NCBI GenBank assembly: GCA_022496185.1
Contig: WTXG01000034.1
Coordinates: 62,001 to 126,000 of the forward strand
DNA: 64,000 bases
From: Multifurca ochricompacta
Taxonomy: Eukaryota > Basidiomycota > Agaricomycetes > Russulales > Russulaceae
Direction of reading: 5' to 3'
Position numbers and translations under genes: made by a program. The stretch's first letter is position 1. The number at the start of each line of letters is the position of its first letter. This document shows positions 11,963 to 23,360 of the stretch, one piece after another. The notes below the pieces were generated by a model. It ran no database searches. It saw nothing but the letters and a program-made list of their open reading frames with translations, and was not told the origin of the DNA.

Positions 11963-12463
11963 ATTCAATGAACCTCGTCAAGTTGAGGGTTGATCTTGGC
12001 TTCGCTAAGTCTACGTCGAATGTGACATCGACACGCTGTGATGTGTGTGACGTAACGCGTATGTCACAACTCGTTAGCTTCATTGATATGCCCATATTCC
12101 TTTTTTTCGCATCCACAGCACAGCGACTAATGTACTCGTACAATCTGACCGTTGTGATATATCATATTGGTTGGTATACCGAACCAGTGAATGTGCAAGA
12201 CTCACTCACGGATAGACTCGTGGCTCGTGGTCTCGTGACCCCGGTACCACTGTTGTTTGTTCAAGATTACATCATGATTATGATATGATATATATTATAA
12301 GGCCCCTTGCCTCCCTCAGTCAAGGTCGTAAGCTCACCTCCTAGCTCACCTCCTGTGAATGAACCATTTGCTCAATGCAAGGAAGGATGTTTTCCCACCC
12401 CTAATAGGCCAGTCCAATATATATAGAGAGAGATAGGATTCTAGCCACTTTGTAACTCACACT
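11963..12463. promoter_or_regulatory. Divergent promoter region between SMC1 and a kinase-like pseudogene
   Basis: These 501 bases separate two divergent starts. The stretch contains an MluI-type ACGCGT site, a TGACGTAA motif next to it, and an AT-rich tract with ATATATTATAAGG near 12,288-12,301. No open frame here looks coding. Confidence 0.5.
12055..12060. promoter_or_regulatory. MCB-like ACGCGT site upstream of SMC1
   Basis: The palindrome ACGCGT lies about 93 bases upstream of the SMC1 ATG. In ascomycete yeasts this hexamer (MluI cell-cycle box) is bound by MBF and drives G1/S expression of replication and cohesion genes. That it does so here is inference from position and gene identity; a hexamer can occur by chance. 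Confidence 0.4.
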
Positions 12464-13784
12464 ATGGCCGTTCTCCCCACTACTAATTACTGCGAGCCCA
12501 ACGGCGCCCCTTCTGATAACGCGGCGTCTGAAAGAGATGCTGAAATGGCCAAAGGTTAGCCCTTCTCGCGTTGCCAATAACAAGCTTCATACTGTATCTT
12601 CTCAGAGTCAATCACTCAAAGCACCCCTGAGAACAATGGGAATGGATCTTCGCCTGAAAAACAATTGCCGGATAAAATAGAGTCAATGCCTCCCAGCCTC
12701 GAAGCTTTCATTCCGGAGGAAGGCCTCCCTCCAGTTCTCGACGTCTACGACGATTTGTCTCTTCAAAACAGATCGGTTCTCATCCGCCGTGAAAAATCTC
12801 CCCGAGAAATCTCTCATCCAAGTTTAAACCTAAACACCTGGAACAAATTCATCTTACGAAATCCTGTCAAATTCGTACGGCGGTACCCCGCGCCGCGCCG
12901 TGTTTCAATCCATACCAAAGGTGCGCCCGTATCGAGTCCCATACCTCCGTCTAGTCTCCCGTTTTACGTAGACGCAGGCACAAACGGTGATAGATCGAAA
13001 GCCTCCTGGACCATCCCACGTCATGCCACCTTGACCTCCGATACCACAAGTGTCTTGGTGAAGGTAACCACTCCATCGTTTTCCTCGCGCCTCTAACTCT
13101 TCCATCCCCGGAAAACGCGCCACCCATGTGTGGTGCGGTCGCCGTCAAACTGGCAACTCTCGACGAGGACAAGGTACTCATTAACGAGGCCAGGATCTAC
13201 AGCGCCTTTCCGCGCGAGTTGCAGGAGGGCCAGGGTCCCGATCTGCCTCCGATTGTACCCAAATTTTACGGGTACTACCGAGCTTCTCAGGAGGCATTCA
13301 ATGACCAATGTCTCGTCGGAGAATTCACCGAAGCAGAGAGGGAGGAAATCCGCATGATACTTAGATATATCAGCCCACTCTTATTACTGGAGCCTTGCGG
13401 CCAGCAGATTAGTCCGCTGTCAGAAAAAGAAGAGTACGTATAATTTTTTTTTGGAAAAAGAAACGTCGAAAAAAACCGGGGTCTGGAAATTGATATCGAA
13501 ATAATAAAAATAAAAATAAAAAACAGGATGGATGTCTTGACGCTGTTCAAACGCCTACACAAGGCTGATTTCACTCAAGGCTCACCCTACCCCGCAACAT
13601 CCTTGTACAACCTGGCCCGCTCACGGTCCCTCGGGCAGATCGCTCGCTAGATGAGCCGTCGTATCGGATCATCGACTTTGGTCGTGGAAAGTGCGCCCAC
13701 ATCGGCTGGGAGACCGCCAAAGACGTGGCCAAGACAATAAAGGACGAGTGGGAATGGGTCCGAGAGCTGCTACGCGAATTTTGA
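12464..13784 (+). pseudogene. Kinase-like (basidiomycete phosphotransferase-fold) gene with two frameshifts, copy 1
   Basis: The start is ATG 12464. Intron 12555-12605 (GTTAGC/CTCAG) is clean, and a GTACGT donor follows codon SEKEE near 13,434 with acceptor AAACAG ending about 13,526. Seen in order: LPFYVDAGTNGDRSKASW, a glycine-loop GEGNHS, GAVAVKLATL with the likely catalytic Lys, VPKFYGYY, LLLEPCG, LFKRLHKADF, RNILVQPGP, and YRIIDFGRG with the DFG aspartate. These belong to a kinase-like family repeated in Agaricomycetes. The frame breaks near 13,025, between SKASW and the glycine loop, and again at the C-run 13,590-13,593, where one base is missing before RNIL. A more decayed paralogue lies at 51,857-53,000 on minus. 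Function unknown. Confidence 0.7.
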
Positions 13785-14180
13785 TGATATTTCTTTTGGG
13801 CGGGGGGAGTCCGACTTGTTCAAAAAAGAACCTCGGAATATTCAGTTTTGAGATGAGCAGTGAGTGTTGTGATAGAGTGTGGTCGAGCTGTGAAACGTTC
13901 ATGTTCGTTACACTTACGAGGGCAAGCTTTTGTTCCCCGTCCGTTGATAGAAGAAGATTGATCCATTTTGCGGGAGAAAAAAAGAAAGAAAAAGGAAGCA
14001 CGGATTAATAAGTTTTCTCAAATTGAGTATTATTGTCGAGCGGAGAGATGCGAACAGAACTTGTCGCCTCGGTCAATGTGCACCCTATCTGAGAGCTGTG
14101 ATCCCGCAAGGAAAGTGCCATATAAGGGAATGAAGTAAAAGGCGACGTTAGGGTATTCGCGACGTGCGTGACGTGATGAA
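13785..14180. other. Intergenic
   Basis: This lies between the kinase-like pseudogene and the inverted-duplication arm. I see no gene, repeat or RNA signal; the open frames on both strands are short and unrelated to anything recognised. Confidence 0.5.
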
Positions 14181-14835
14181 CTGCCGGTTCGCCACGCTCG
14201 CGTGTGGCTCATACTGCGTACAGTACTTGAGTGAGTCTGCATTTGAAAGCCAACAGAGAAGCCAATCATACATGATGATTGGACCGGTTAGTCTGATTCT
14301 GATCATAATAAGATGGACCCCTTTTTTCCCCCTATGCCTTCGATTCGAGTCAGCGAGGGTATTTAGATGTGACTCACACTCAGAAACCCACAGGTGTGGG
14401 AATGGGACTCAGGGCCAAGACCAAGGCAAAGGTCATACAACCTGGTCCTGTAGCCACTACTGGTGCGAGGAAAGGAACTGGGTTAACATAAAGATAACTA
14501 GATTAATCAAGTCTACTTACTATCACAAAAGCCAGTCTACTAGTAGTCGCCGACATTCGTTAATTAATGGTAAAGAACGGAATGAATGCTGGCACGTGAT
14601 CGTTCGCGTCCGCGTCCACGTCCGTCTTTAAGGTTCAAGTTTGTGCAAACGCTCAGTTGGCAAGTCAGACACTCGGGCGTGTAAACTCGCTATCGATAAT
14701 CTTACTCCCCCCAAAAGAACCCTATCGTTCCATCACATTCCGTCCGAGTGTCCAGAACATAGAATATCCCATTTAGACCCAACAGACAGTAAGTCATTCA
14801 CAAGCCTCATCCTCGCCACATCCTTGTCTCACAGC

Positions 14836-17238
14836 ATGCCCAATCCCAGTACCCCACCCAACTCCAACGACCCTCACCCAGGGAAAACACTCTCTGAGAC
14901 AACCCCGTTGAAGAGAGATCTTCCAGGAAGTGAAACCCACAGCTCTCTACCTTACCTCAAAGCCTCAGAACGCTATAAAAACATGACTTTTGACGCTTCT
15001 GAAAAATTTGTCGGGCCCATGCCTATGACAAATTCTTATCGGAATTTGTTCCAAAGGCACACGAACCACGACCAACAAATACGATATCGTTTACCCAATC
15101 AACTGTTTCACAACACGAGAATGAATTTGCGAGTTCCTCTGCCATCTAGTCGATGTATGATTCCAACGCTTACACCTGACATAGATTCAAGCAATCGATG
15201 CATCCGGACTTTGTCCTAACCTCAAATTTGTCAACACCACCACTTCACAGAAGGGACCATATCGCCTGAAACCTGACATCTCCGTTTATTCCGGCAATGG
15301 GATTGGTCCTGACAACCCAAACTCACTCGATTGGCGAGCGGTCGACTTGTGGATAGAGAACAAGGCGAACGCAGCGACATATTCCGCACTCACGCAGAGA
15401 TGAAGAAAGCCGAAGAACACGTAAAGAGTCACGTACGATGGACAAATTCTGCCTATAAGATCTGCGGCCAGTTGCTCGCATATGCATCAGCGCTCCACCG
15501 TTCCCAATTCCGCTTTTTCTCTTTTTCTGTCTCTTTTCGTGAATCCGCTCGCCTACTTAGATGGGATCGTAGTGGTGTCATCTACACCGAGCATTCAAAT
15601 GGGCCACACAACCAACACCCTTTTCGAATTCTTTTGGAGATTTAATTTCCTTTCTGATGTCGATCGTGGTTATGATACCACCGTTACCCTGTACCTGACG
15701 ACGACGCCGAAGTGGCCCTTTCTAAACTGAAGACCTACCAGGGATTGGGGGTATACGAAGACGGATCTTCACAAGTTCCTTGTCCGCGACGACATCAACG
15801 GAGAGCTCAGATCCTACATCACACCAGGTGCAGTGTGGTATACAGAGGCCCTTTTCGGTCGCTCCACTTTTGGTTACATTGCTTATGATGTAACAACCAC
15901 GAATCTTGTTTACCTAAGGATTTCTGGCGCACCGATATTCCAGGGATCCAAAAGGAAGGCGACGTATATCGCGAATTGCACATGCCCAAGTTCCCAACAT
16001 TGCCAAGTTTGGAAGAGCTGGAGATGTCCCTTTGTCGCCTGAACATACTGACGTCGCCTCGTTTACCACTCAGAGAACAAGGACCCAGGACTATGTGAAA
16101 AGGCCAGGAGGAGAACATGACTGGTGTCCTGGTCAACCATGTGTGGAACCTTATGTGCACTACCGATTGGTGTTGGAAACACTTGGGAAGCCTCTGAACA
16201 CATACAAATCGACGAGGCAACTGTGTGAGGTGATTCGGGATGCTATCATAGGTAAGGAATCTGATTTATTATATATGGTATACACGCTGAAGGATGGTCA
16301 CAGCCCACTCTGCTGCATACGAGAGAACTAAATTTGCATCGGGATGTGAGCGCGGGAAACATATTGATCAGTGATGAAGGATGTGGGATATTGATCGACT
16401 GGGACTTGTGTAAGAGGGTTCGCAAAGGTGCGGAGAAGGCAAGACAACATTCACGGACAGTAAGTATGGTGATTAATGGATGAACGGATGAGAAGCTAAT
16501 GAGGGCAACGTGTAGGGGACGTGGAAATTCATCTCAATATGGCGGTTATTGGAGCCATCGCTTAGGCGGCATGAAATTTGTGACGACTTGGAATCATTCC
16601 TTTGGGTTCTTGTATACCAGATTGCCAAGTGCCGGAGTCCTGGGAAGACTGATATGTCGACGGCTATGCAATTGGTGTTTGATGGTCATTCGGTCGTGGG
16701 TAGCGACAATCTCGTCAGGGGTGGTGTTGGAAAATTTGACTTCCTCGGAGGTGCCCATATCCGTCCTGACACCATCGAATGGCTCGCCGCAACTCCTTGC
16801 AGTGACATAGTCGAGGAGTTGCGCACCCTTTTCCGTGATCTCTATCTCCATGTAGTCCCGGAGTACGACGGATTCAAGGCCAGGAAACAGGAAATCCTGG
16901 CCAAGCAAGAGAAACAACCACGAGTTCAGGACGCACGCAAAAAGCTTAGTTCATCTGACTGGGTATTGAGCATCTTTGACAAGCACCTCGCCACTAGATG
17001 GGAAGTGGACGACGATGGTAGCTTGTGCAAGGACGAATTTCGTTTAGACTCATCGGCAAGCAGGAATCGAAGGAAGCGCAAGGCCTCAGATGGCGACGAT
17101 AATAGGACGATCGATGAAAGGCGCAGGGGACAGTTTCCACCGAGTTCAAAAAAAGAGAAAACGCCCGTGCTTGGGATACAAGGTAGCCGTGGTTCCGCTG
17201 CCACTGGGAGTTCCAAGGCACTCAGTAGACATTCGTAG
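14836..17238 (+). pseudogene. FunK1-type fungal protein kinase, copy 1, frameshifted
   Basis: A predicted Ser/Thr-type kinase of the fungal-specific FunK1 family (Pkinase_fungal). Seen: ATG 14836 and MPNPSTPPNSN; FRFFSFSVSFRESARLLRWDRSG; catalytic loop LHRDVSAGNILI; LIDWDLCKR (DWD in place of DFG, typical of FunK1); GTWKFISI; CDDLESFLWVLVYQ; and a basic C-terminal tail ending at TAG 17236. Introns near the core are 16252-16303 and 16460-16514. Breaks: one base is missing around 15,028 compared with copy 2, another near 15,592, and one just before the LHRD motif (about 16,330). A hAT-type insertion starts 4 bases after the stop codon. Copy 2 on minus lacks these lesions but has others. Confidence 0.8.
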
Positions 17239-17242
17239 TGGG

Positions 17243-17830
17243 TAGTGTTCGCTACGGGTAGGCGCAACCCGCCGGGTATGTGGTCAGGGTACATGCGGGT
17301 ACGGGTCGGGGTCACGTCTTCATACCCCTCATGTGACCCCTACCCACAGACACCCAACCCTTACCCGCCAGAGCAGGTAAGCTGAAATTGGAAGGGTGGC
17401 AATGAGGGTGGCAATGCATGTGGCATTGCACCAGCCACAGAAAAACTATACAGTACATGTATTGTAGATACTGTATACAGACCTGGTGGTCCCATTGCAT
17501 ACAACTTAGGCTCTTCTATGTTTGGGAGCTTGGATGAAGGCAGGTTATGTAGAGACTGCTGATTTAAAGTATGCAGCATCTCAACCTGATACCAAAAACA
17601 ATGAAGAATGGCCAGATGACAAATGGATTATAGCTTAAGTAGTACAATGTTATTCTAGGCTATCAGACTTGAAATGTAAATATCTACCCTTACCTCCAGG
17701 TATACGACCCATGGTGTACCTGTACCCGTAGTATGGCAAACCCGTACCCTTGGTGTAAGGGTCCGGGTACATACAGGTATGGGTACGGGTCCATGTGTTT
17801 TTACCCGCGGGTTACCCGTGGTGAACACTA
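17243..17830. mobile_element. Non-autonomous hAT-type element (588 bp) with 8-bp target duplication
   Basis: Ends are TAGTGTTCGCTACGGGTA on the left and, on the opposite strand, TAGTGTTCACCACGGGTA on the right, so the terminal inverted repeats match at 15 of 18 bases. The element is flanked by GTAGTGGG at 17235-17242 and 17831-17838. The duplicated segment at 53,840-53,852 has one GTAGTGGG and no insertion, which is a natural empty site. Inside are many GGGTA/TACCC motifs and no coding frame. An 8-base duplication and TA-G ends point to hAT. Confidence 0.92.
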
Positions 17831-18234
17831 GTAGTGGGTGGGGTTTGAAGGATGCGTTGCCCTGTTTCGATGTCCACCTTATTTCTTTATGATACTCGCT
17901 TAGTCCTCTCTGTGCATGCCCCTTTGTTATAATAGCTAGTTTGTTTGGTATATCTTTGAATATACAGGTTGAAGTGATGGTCTGATAGACAGTGATAGTT
18001 GTGAGTCTGTGTCGGAAGCTGAGTTGACAGTGCTATTGACGACTTAACCATCTTCATGAACACAAAACATTACACGGCACCATAGGGGAAGTTCCAGGCC
18101 AAACAGGCCATGAGACTGAGGGAGCCTGGATGAGTGTAGTTGGGACCACAGGTCTGAGTCTTCCTTTTTTTTTTGGAATCGAGTTTATTGACACACTTGC
18201 GGGATGGTGCCCAATCACACAGCTACATCAGGGT

Positions 18235-19205
18235 TAGTGTTGTGACGGCCCCGGCTCGGCCTGAAGCCGCGGCTTAGGCCCGGCTTTTGGCGGCTTAGGC
18301 TTTTCAAAACTCAAGCCTGGGCCGTAGCGACGGCTTCCGGCTGGCTTAGGCCCGGCTCAGGCCCAAGCCGCGGCTTTACAGCGTCAGATCAAGTTTTAAG
18401 CTGCATTTTTTGAAGGACTTGTAGTTTACATTATATCAACCCCTAGCCACTGCTTTGGCCTTCTGCCATATTATGTCTCCCATTTAATTCCTGTAACATA
18501 AGTTGTCTTATTTTAGCTTGTATCAATAACAGCGTTTGTAACAGGTGTTTCTATCCCGCGCTTGCTATGTAGATAAGATAAGATGTTGAGATCGTGGTGA
18601 AACTAAGAGTGAAAATCCAGCAAGAATACACCTATACTGAACAATTGCTAAGAGCCTACACCCCCAAGAAGACGAGATAGGATCTGCAGCGTGCTACAGG
18701 GCATCTTTAAATAGGTTCTAGTACTATTCTACAAAATACCAAAGCCGATCGAGCGTGCGATGTAAATCTAATTATTTATCAGTGGCTTTATATACAATTT
18801 AGATGTACTATATCAGCTACCAAATTAAAGTAAACGAACGCGCGCGTTATCTTGCTTGTTAATGAAAGTGATTTCATCACATGATCGATCTGAGATGTAT
18901 ATACTCAGTATCTTAATTAATGTGAGACATGTTTTTATCTCATCAATTGTTTTATCTAAACGCGATCACAATTATGTCAGACTACTTCTGTACCAGTATT
19001 CTGGTTCAACAGTTCGCAAAAATCCGGATAGAAAGCGTGACTCAGCCACCAAAAGCCGCAGCCTAAGCCGCGGCTTCAGGCTTTCCAAACCTGAAGCCTG
19101 AGCCGTGGGCCGCTGGAAGCCGTTTTCACGGCCTATGTCGGCCCGGCTTTTTCCGGCTCAGAAACGGCCGGCTTACGGCTTCGAGCCGAGCCGTGCACAA
19201 CACTA
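18235..19205. mobile_element. Second non-autonomous hAT-type element (971 bp)
   Basis: It starts TAGTGTTGTGACGGC and ends GCCGTGCACAACACTA, with target duplication ATCAGGGT at 18227-18234 and 19206-19213. Both GC-rich ends are packed with AAGCCG/CGGCTT subterminal motifs and the middle (about 18,400-19,030) is AT-rich. No transposase is present. It shares only the first bases TAGTGTT with the element at 17,243. Confidence 0.9.
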
Positions 19206-19213
19206 ATCAGGGT

Positions 19214-20935
19214 ACAATGTAACTACTGGTTCTATGAACAGAGTGGAGAGTCAACAAGGACATGGCACAAAACCCAGAAGGAAAAAGCTAAGTAAAAGTG
19301 TACAGTAGAGAGGCTCATCAGGAAAATTACATTTCGCTAGCACAACTAGATAGACTAGAATGACTAGAATGGCTAGGGCGCCAGATTGTATTTACTATAT
19401 GAGGGAATAGCAGCACACATGCAGCATGAATTGACACTGGAGATGCCGGGCCGGATTAACTAACATAGGCTTATACACCTTTTGCATTCCAATACACGTA
19501 TTCTACTAATAATATAGACTACCACATAGTTTAGAATGTATCATGAGTCTGTGAAGTGTAATGGTAATTGGTTACTACCATAAATTGGCATGAGATGTGC
19601 TGCTCATAAGAATGCACCCAGATGCACAACAGTCTGAATGGCCACAAATTTACCGAGACAAGCTGGCTTGATAAGATCATTCAAAGTGTGACAGATAACT
19701 CATTCAGAGACAATTACGTACTGCATGCATGACATGTCCCTTCAAATCTTGTCACAAGTAAAAGTAAATAGTATTATTTTCTCTCTTTATTTTCACACTC
19801 TTTTTGTAGTTTCAAAGGACTATTTCTGTATGCGTTCACTTCAGTTTTTGACAACATTAACTACTTTATCTTATCTTTATCATATTTAGCTAATGTGTCA
19901 TTGAGTGTGAGTGTGGGAACTACATTTTCCACGCCGCATGCACAATTCTCACTCCACACTCCAATCAAAAAGCTGTCTTCCCTGCATCGTCTTCACATTT
20001 ATCTTTCTCCTTTTCCCTCTCACAATCTCCCTCTCCCTCTTCCTCCATCTCTCTCTTTTATGGCCAAGTTACTCATGCTCACCATGTCACTTCCTTCCAT
20101 GACAGGATCTTTTCTCTTTATTGAGGGCTAGATGCAGAAAGGTAAATATAAGCTCTTTTTTCCTTCTATCGCTGACAACTTTTTAACTTTGAACTTAGTC
20201 TGGTTGACCATGTGGGTGCCATGAAGAAAAGTGAGGCTCTACTATTTCATCTTTCCAGCAATATCATCATACTTGTATGCAGTGTGTTTGGTGTTCTCTT
20301 GCCTGTGAGCAGCTGTTGACTTGTTACACTTGGTACGCCCTTCCTATTTCATTCTTGAGTTGCTCTCTCTTACTCTCATTACCATTTTCCCAGGAAGATG
20401 GTGTTCTTGAGCCCATCCTGATGTTCTCTTTGGGCTATGGTGTGCTGTTCATTCTCTCTGTGCGTGCCCTTTTGTTGCTGGGCCCTTCTACTTTGGTCAC
20501 TTATATCAGACCAGGAGCTGTCATGTTTCAAATGCTGTTTTGTGAAACACTTGCAATGGACACAACATTGGTATGTCTTCTGTGTTCATCTGATCTGCTG
20601 GGAGCTAATGTCTTTTGTTTTGTTTTTTTTCACTTTGGACGACTCCCAGGACCCCGGTTGTATATGGCCCATTTAGTTTAAATTTGTGTACATGATAGGC
20701 CAGTTCAGTGTATTAGTATAGATATTATAATAGATTTGTTTTTTTAATGTGAAAATCAGAGTAAGAAAAAAATAAAAGTGAATCCAGAAAAGGAATGAAT
20801 TAGCTCTGGATTGAAAAAACTAGATCTAGGTGTGAAGACACATTCGCTATATCTACTTTTGAATTTAAAGTGCTAGAAGGGCTAGAATGGCTAGTACTAG
20901 TCAATCTAGCAATATGTCATTTTCCTGATGCTGTC
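19214..20935. other. Non-coding stretch, probable old transposon remains
   Basis: I see no recognisable gene. There are short CTAGAATG repeats near 19,350 and 20,875 and a CT-rich tract at 19,990-20,060. The frames at 19,895-20,131 and 20,277-20,681 are low-complexity or hydrophobic translations without a known domain. Confidence 0.5.
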
Positions 20936-21245
20936 TGTAATGCCTGGTGCAGGCATTCAGCACAACATGTGATGGAGTCACATAGCAAAACTACAAAGTC
21001 AAGTGCACACTGTCTTTCAAGTGCACAAAGGTTGGATGAGAAGTCAACACCCAGGAGCTAATCCCTAAGTGCTGGTGAGCAGAAGAGTGCCAGAAGCACT
21101 GAGACAATTCAAGAGTCAGGTCTTAGAGATCACCCAGAAGGTAATGCACCAAGTTGATTAAGAAGTCAAGTCTGAGACATACAGGCTATCTAGGCAGGCC
21201 TTATATATGTAACAGAAGTTGGGGCCTTAATTGGAGTAGGGCTGC
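20936..21245 (-). repeat. Truncated LTR, family A, inverted copy
   Basis: It begins TGTAATGCCTGGTGCAGGC, the reverse complement of the LTR 3' end, and matches 21,590-21,903 in reverse up to about 21,245, including the TATATAAGG promoter box and the 'ACCTTCTGGGTGAT' segment. It stops without the LTR 5' part. Confidence 0.75.
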
Positions 21246-21389
21246 ACACTGTACCTGTAGCTTACAGTATGACAGTGCTGTAGTACAGTGCCATACCTGT
21301 ACCATAGCTGTTACAAACCCCACCATGTCATCTTTTCTCTTTTCACTGTCATGTGACTTGTTGTTTGGCCATGCTTGATCTTTGTTGAC

Positions 21390-21903
21390 TGTTATGATGA
21401 CCCCTTTTGTACATATTTGTTCCTTATCTTTGACTCAGGCTGTGCTTATCTCTGACTCATACATTACGCAAGGACTCTTACATATTTTCCCACCAGAATC
21501 ACGACTATACTGGATTCATCTATGTATATTCTCACCTGGCCCACCCTGACTCCATTCCCTACTTGGTTAGATTACAGCTTTGTTGATACATTGAGTATGC
21601 TACTCCAATTCAGACCCCAACCTCTATTATGTATATAAGGCCTGTCTAGATAGCCTGTATACCTCAGACTCGACTTCTTAATCGACTTGGTGCATTACCT
21701 TCTGGGTGATCTCTAAGACCCGACTCTTGGATTGTCTCAGTGCTTCTGGCACTTTTCCACTCACTGGTACTAAGGGATTAGCTCCTTAGTATTGACTCCT
21801 CACTCAACCTCCATGTACTTAAAAGACAGTGCACACTTGACTTTGTAGTTTTGCTACATGACCTCATCACATGTCATGATGAACGCCTGCACCAGGTGTT
21901 ACA
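21390..21903 (+). repeat. LTR, family A (514 bp), apparently solo
   Basis: It starts TGTTATGATGACCCC and ends CACCAGGTGTTACA (TG...CA). It contains TATATAAGG at 21,632-21,640 as a likely RNA polymerase II promoter. A third copy is split by the large hAT element (22,663-22,731 and 30,023-30,285). No clear target duplication was found. Confidence 0.65.
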
Positions 21904-22175
21904 TTAAGTCGAGTCTCTCCCCACTGTGGCTTCATCCAGTTGAAGCCAGACCTTGCACAACAAAGAACTCATTGACCATTGAGACAAGGATAATCTTTCA
22001 CAACAAGTCCTTGGCTCTGCTGTCTGGAAAGATTTTGAAACCGAGTTTGGATACTATGTCTATCATGATGATCAGTACCAGCCAGTTGAATACGATGAAC
22101 AAAAACAGGTTTGGTACCATATCCGTTACTCTAGAAGCCATTGTTCCTGGGTTACCACAGGACCTGCCCCACCAG

Positions 22176-22662
22176 TGTTGACACGGGATGTGTCTGGAGA
22201 TGCTTCAGGCATCTAAGTTTCGCTTCAGCTGTAGATTAGATTAGATTAGATTCCGGAGTATCGGACTTTTTATGTTATCTTTATTACACTTCTTTCCCTT
22301 CTTACTCAGCTGATTAGTGATGGACTTAGTAATGCGCAGTAAGCATGTGATATCTCCTTGGCCAATGGCCTTTATCCCTCTCTGTTTATTGTCTGGCACT
22401 TGTGGACTTATTCCCAGTGCGCACAGACCATTTCCCCTGGCCCCATGGGTATATAAGGGTGTCTGTTTCGTCTCTTACACTTCAGAGTTCTTCTAACATC
22501 TGAAGTGTAAGTTCCTTTAGTTACTCTCTACTTCCTTTAGACTAACGCTTTCTATAGTACTTGTCTTTCTAGGTCAGTGTGTAGTAATATAGAGTTCTTC
22601 TACATCTGAAGTTACTTGTCTTTTCTAGCTTAACCGCTACTACAGTCAGTATACCAGCAGCA
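22176..22662 (+). repeat. LTR, family B
   Basis: It starts TGTTGACACGGG and carries GGTATATAAGGG at 22,448-22,459, followed by an inverted motif around CACTTCAGAG/CTGAAGTG. The other copy is at 31,047-31,538 in opposite orientation. A 5-base TTAGA/GATTA reiteration occurs near 22,230. The end is set at CAGCAGCA; the exact border is uncertain. Confidence 0.6.
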
Positions 22663-22731
22663 TGATGTTGACGATACATCGAGTACATACTCTGATCAGA
22701 CTCCAACTCTACTACGTATATAAGGCTGCCT
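22663..22731 (+). repeat. Left part of family A LTR interrupted by hAT element
   Basis: It matches LTR A around its TATATAAGG box and stops at GGCTGCCT, the target duplication of the hAT element. The right part resumes at 30,023. Confidence 0.7.
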
Positions 22732-23360
22732 TAGGGCATAGCACGAGTCCGGGTAACTCGCGAGTTTTTTGAGTAGAGCCGTGGGAAAACTCGCGGGTAT
22801 TGATACTCGCGGATCCGGGTGATCCGTGGGAACATACTCGTGCGGATCCGGGTATTGATTTTGGCACCCCGGGTACCCGGGCGGGTACTCGTGGAATACC
22901 CGCACAGATATTATTATTTATTAAATTATTTTTGCCACACTTAATCCCAGTTTTAATTATCCTCTATTTCTATTATAACCCTCTTTTATTTTGTCATAAG
23001 TAAATCTTACGGTGCCATCGCCGCGTGCACACCTCCCCTGGCCTGCCCACCCGAAGCTGGCGCCTGGGTAGACCATGACCTTGACCCCCCTCATCCCTAT
23101 GGTCCCTCCCTCTCATGTGACCCATTCACACCACTCTTCATACTTTTCCTTCTTACCTCCCATCTGACCTTCCTCCAAAGGCCCCACTTCCATCCACGCT
23201 ACTTTCCGAAAAACTGACAAAGGAAGATAAACCGTGGCTCAACCAACGACCAGACAGGCGCACCCGTGCCAGCCGTTGGGTCACCTTCTTCATGCCCTTC
23301 CTTGGTGCCTGTGGTGCTGGTGTGCTGTGCTGGACCGGGTATCAAAGCGCGTGAGACACA

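Larger units (their letters stand above)
14181..18165 (+). repeat. Arm 1 of a 3.3-kb inverted duplication (carries FunK1 copy 1)
   Basis: This segment matches 53,518-56,848 in reverse orientation, from GCCGGTTCGCCACGC at the left edge to GAGTCTTCCTT at the right. The copies are similar along upstream, coding and downstream parts. The main length difference is the 588-base transposon at 17,243-17,830 present only here. Confidence 0.85.

Noticed and set aside
20277..20681. Hydrophobic 134-codon frame that resembles a membrane protein
   Set aside because: No conserved motif, no splice chain, surrounded by transposon debris; T-rich DNA gives hydrophobic translations.
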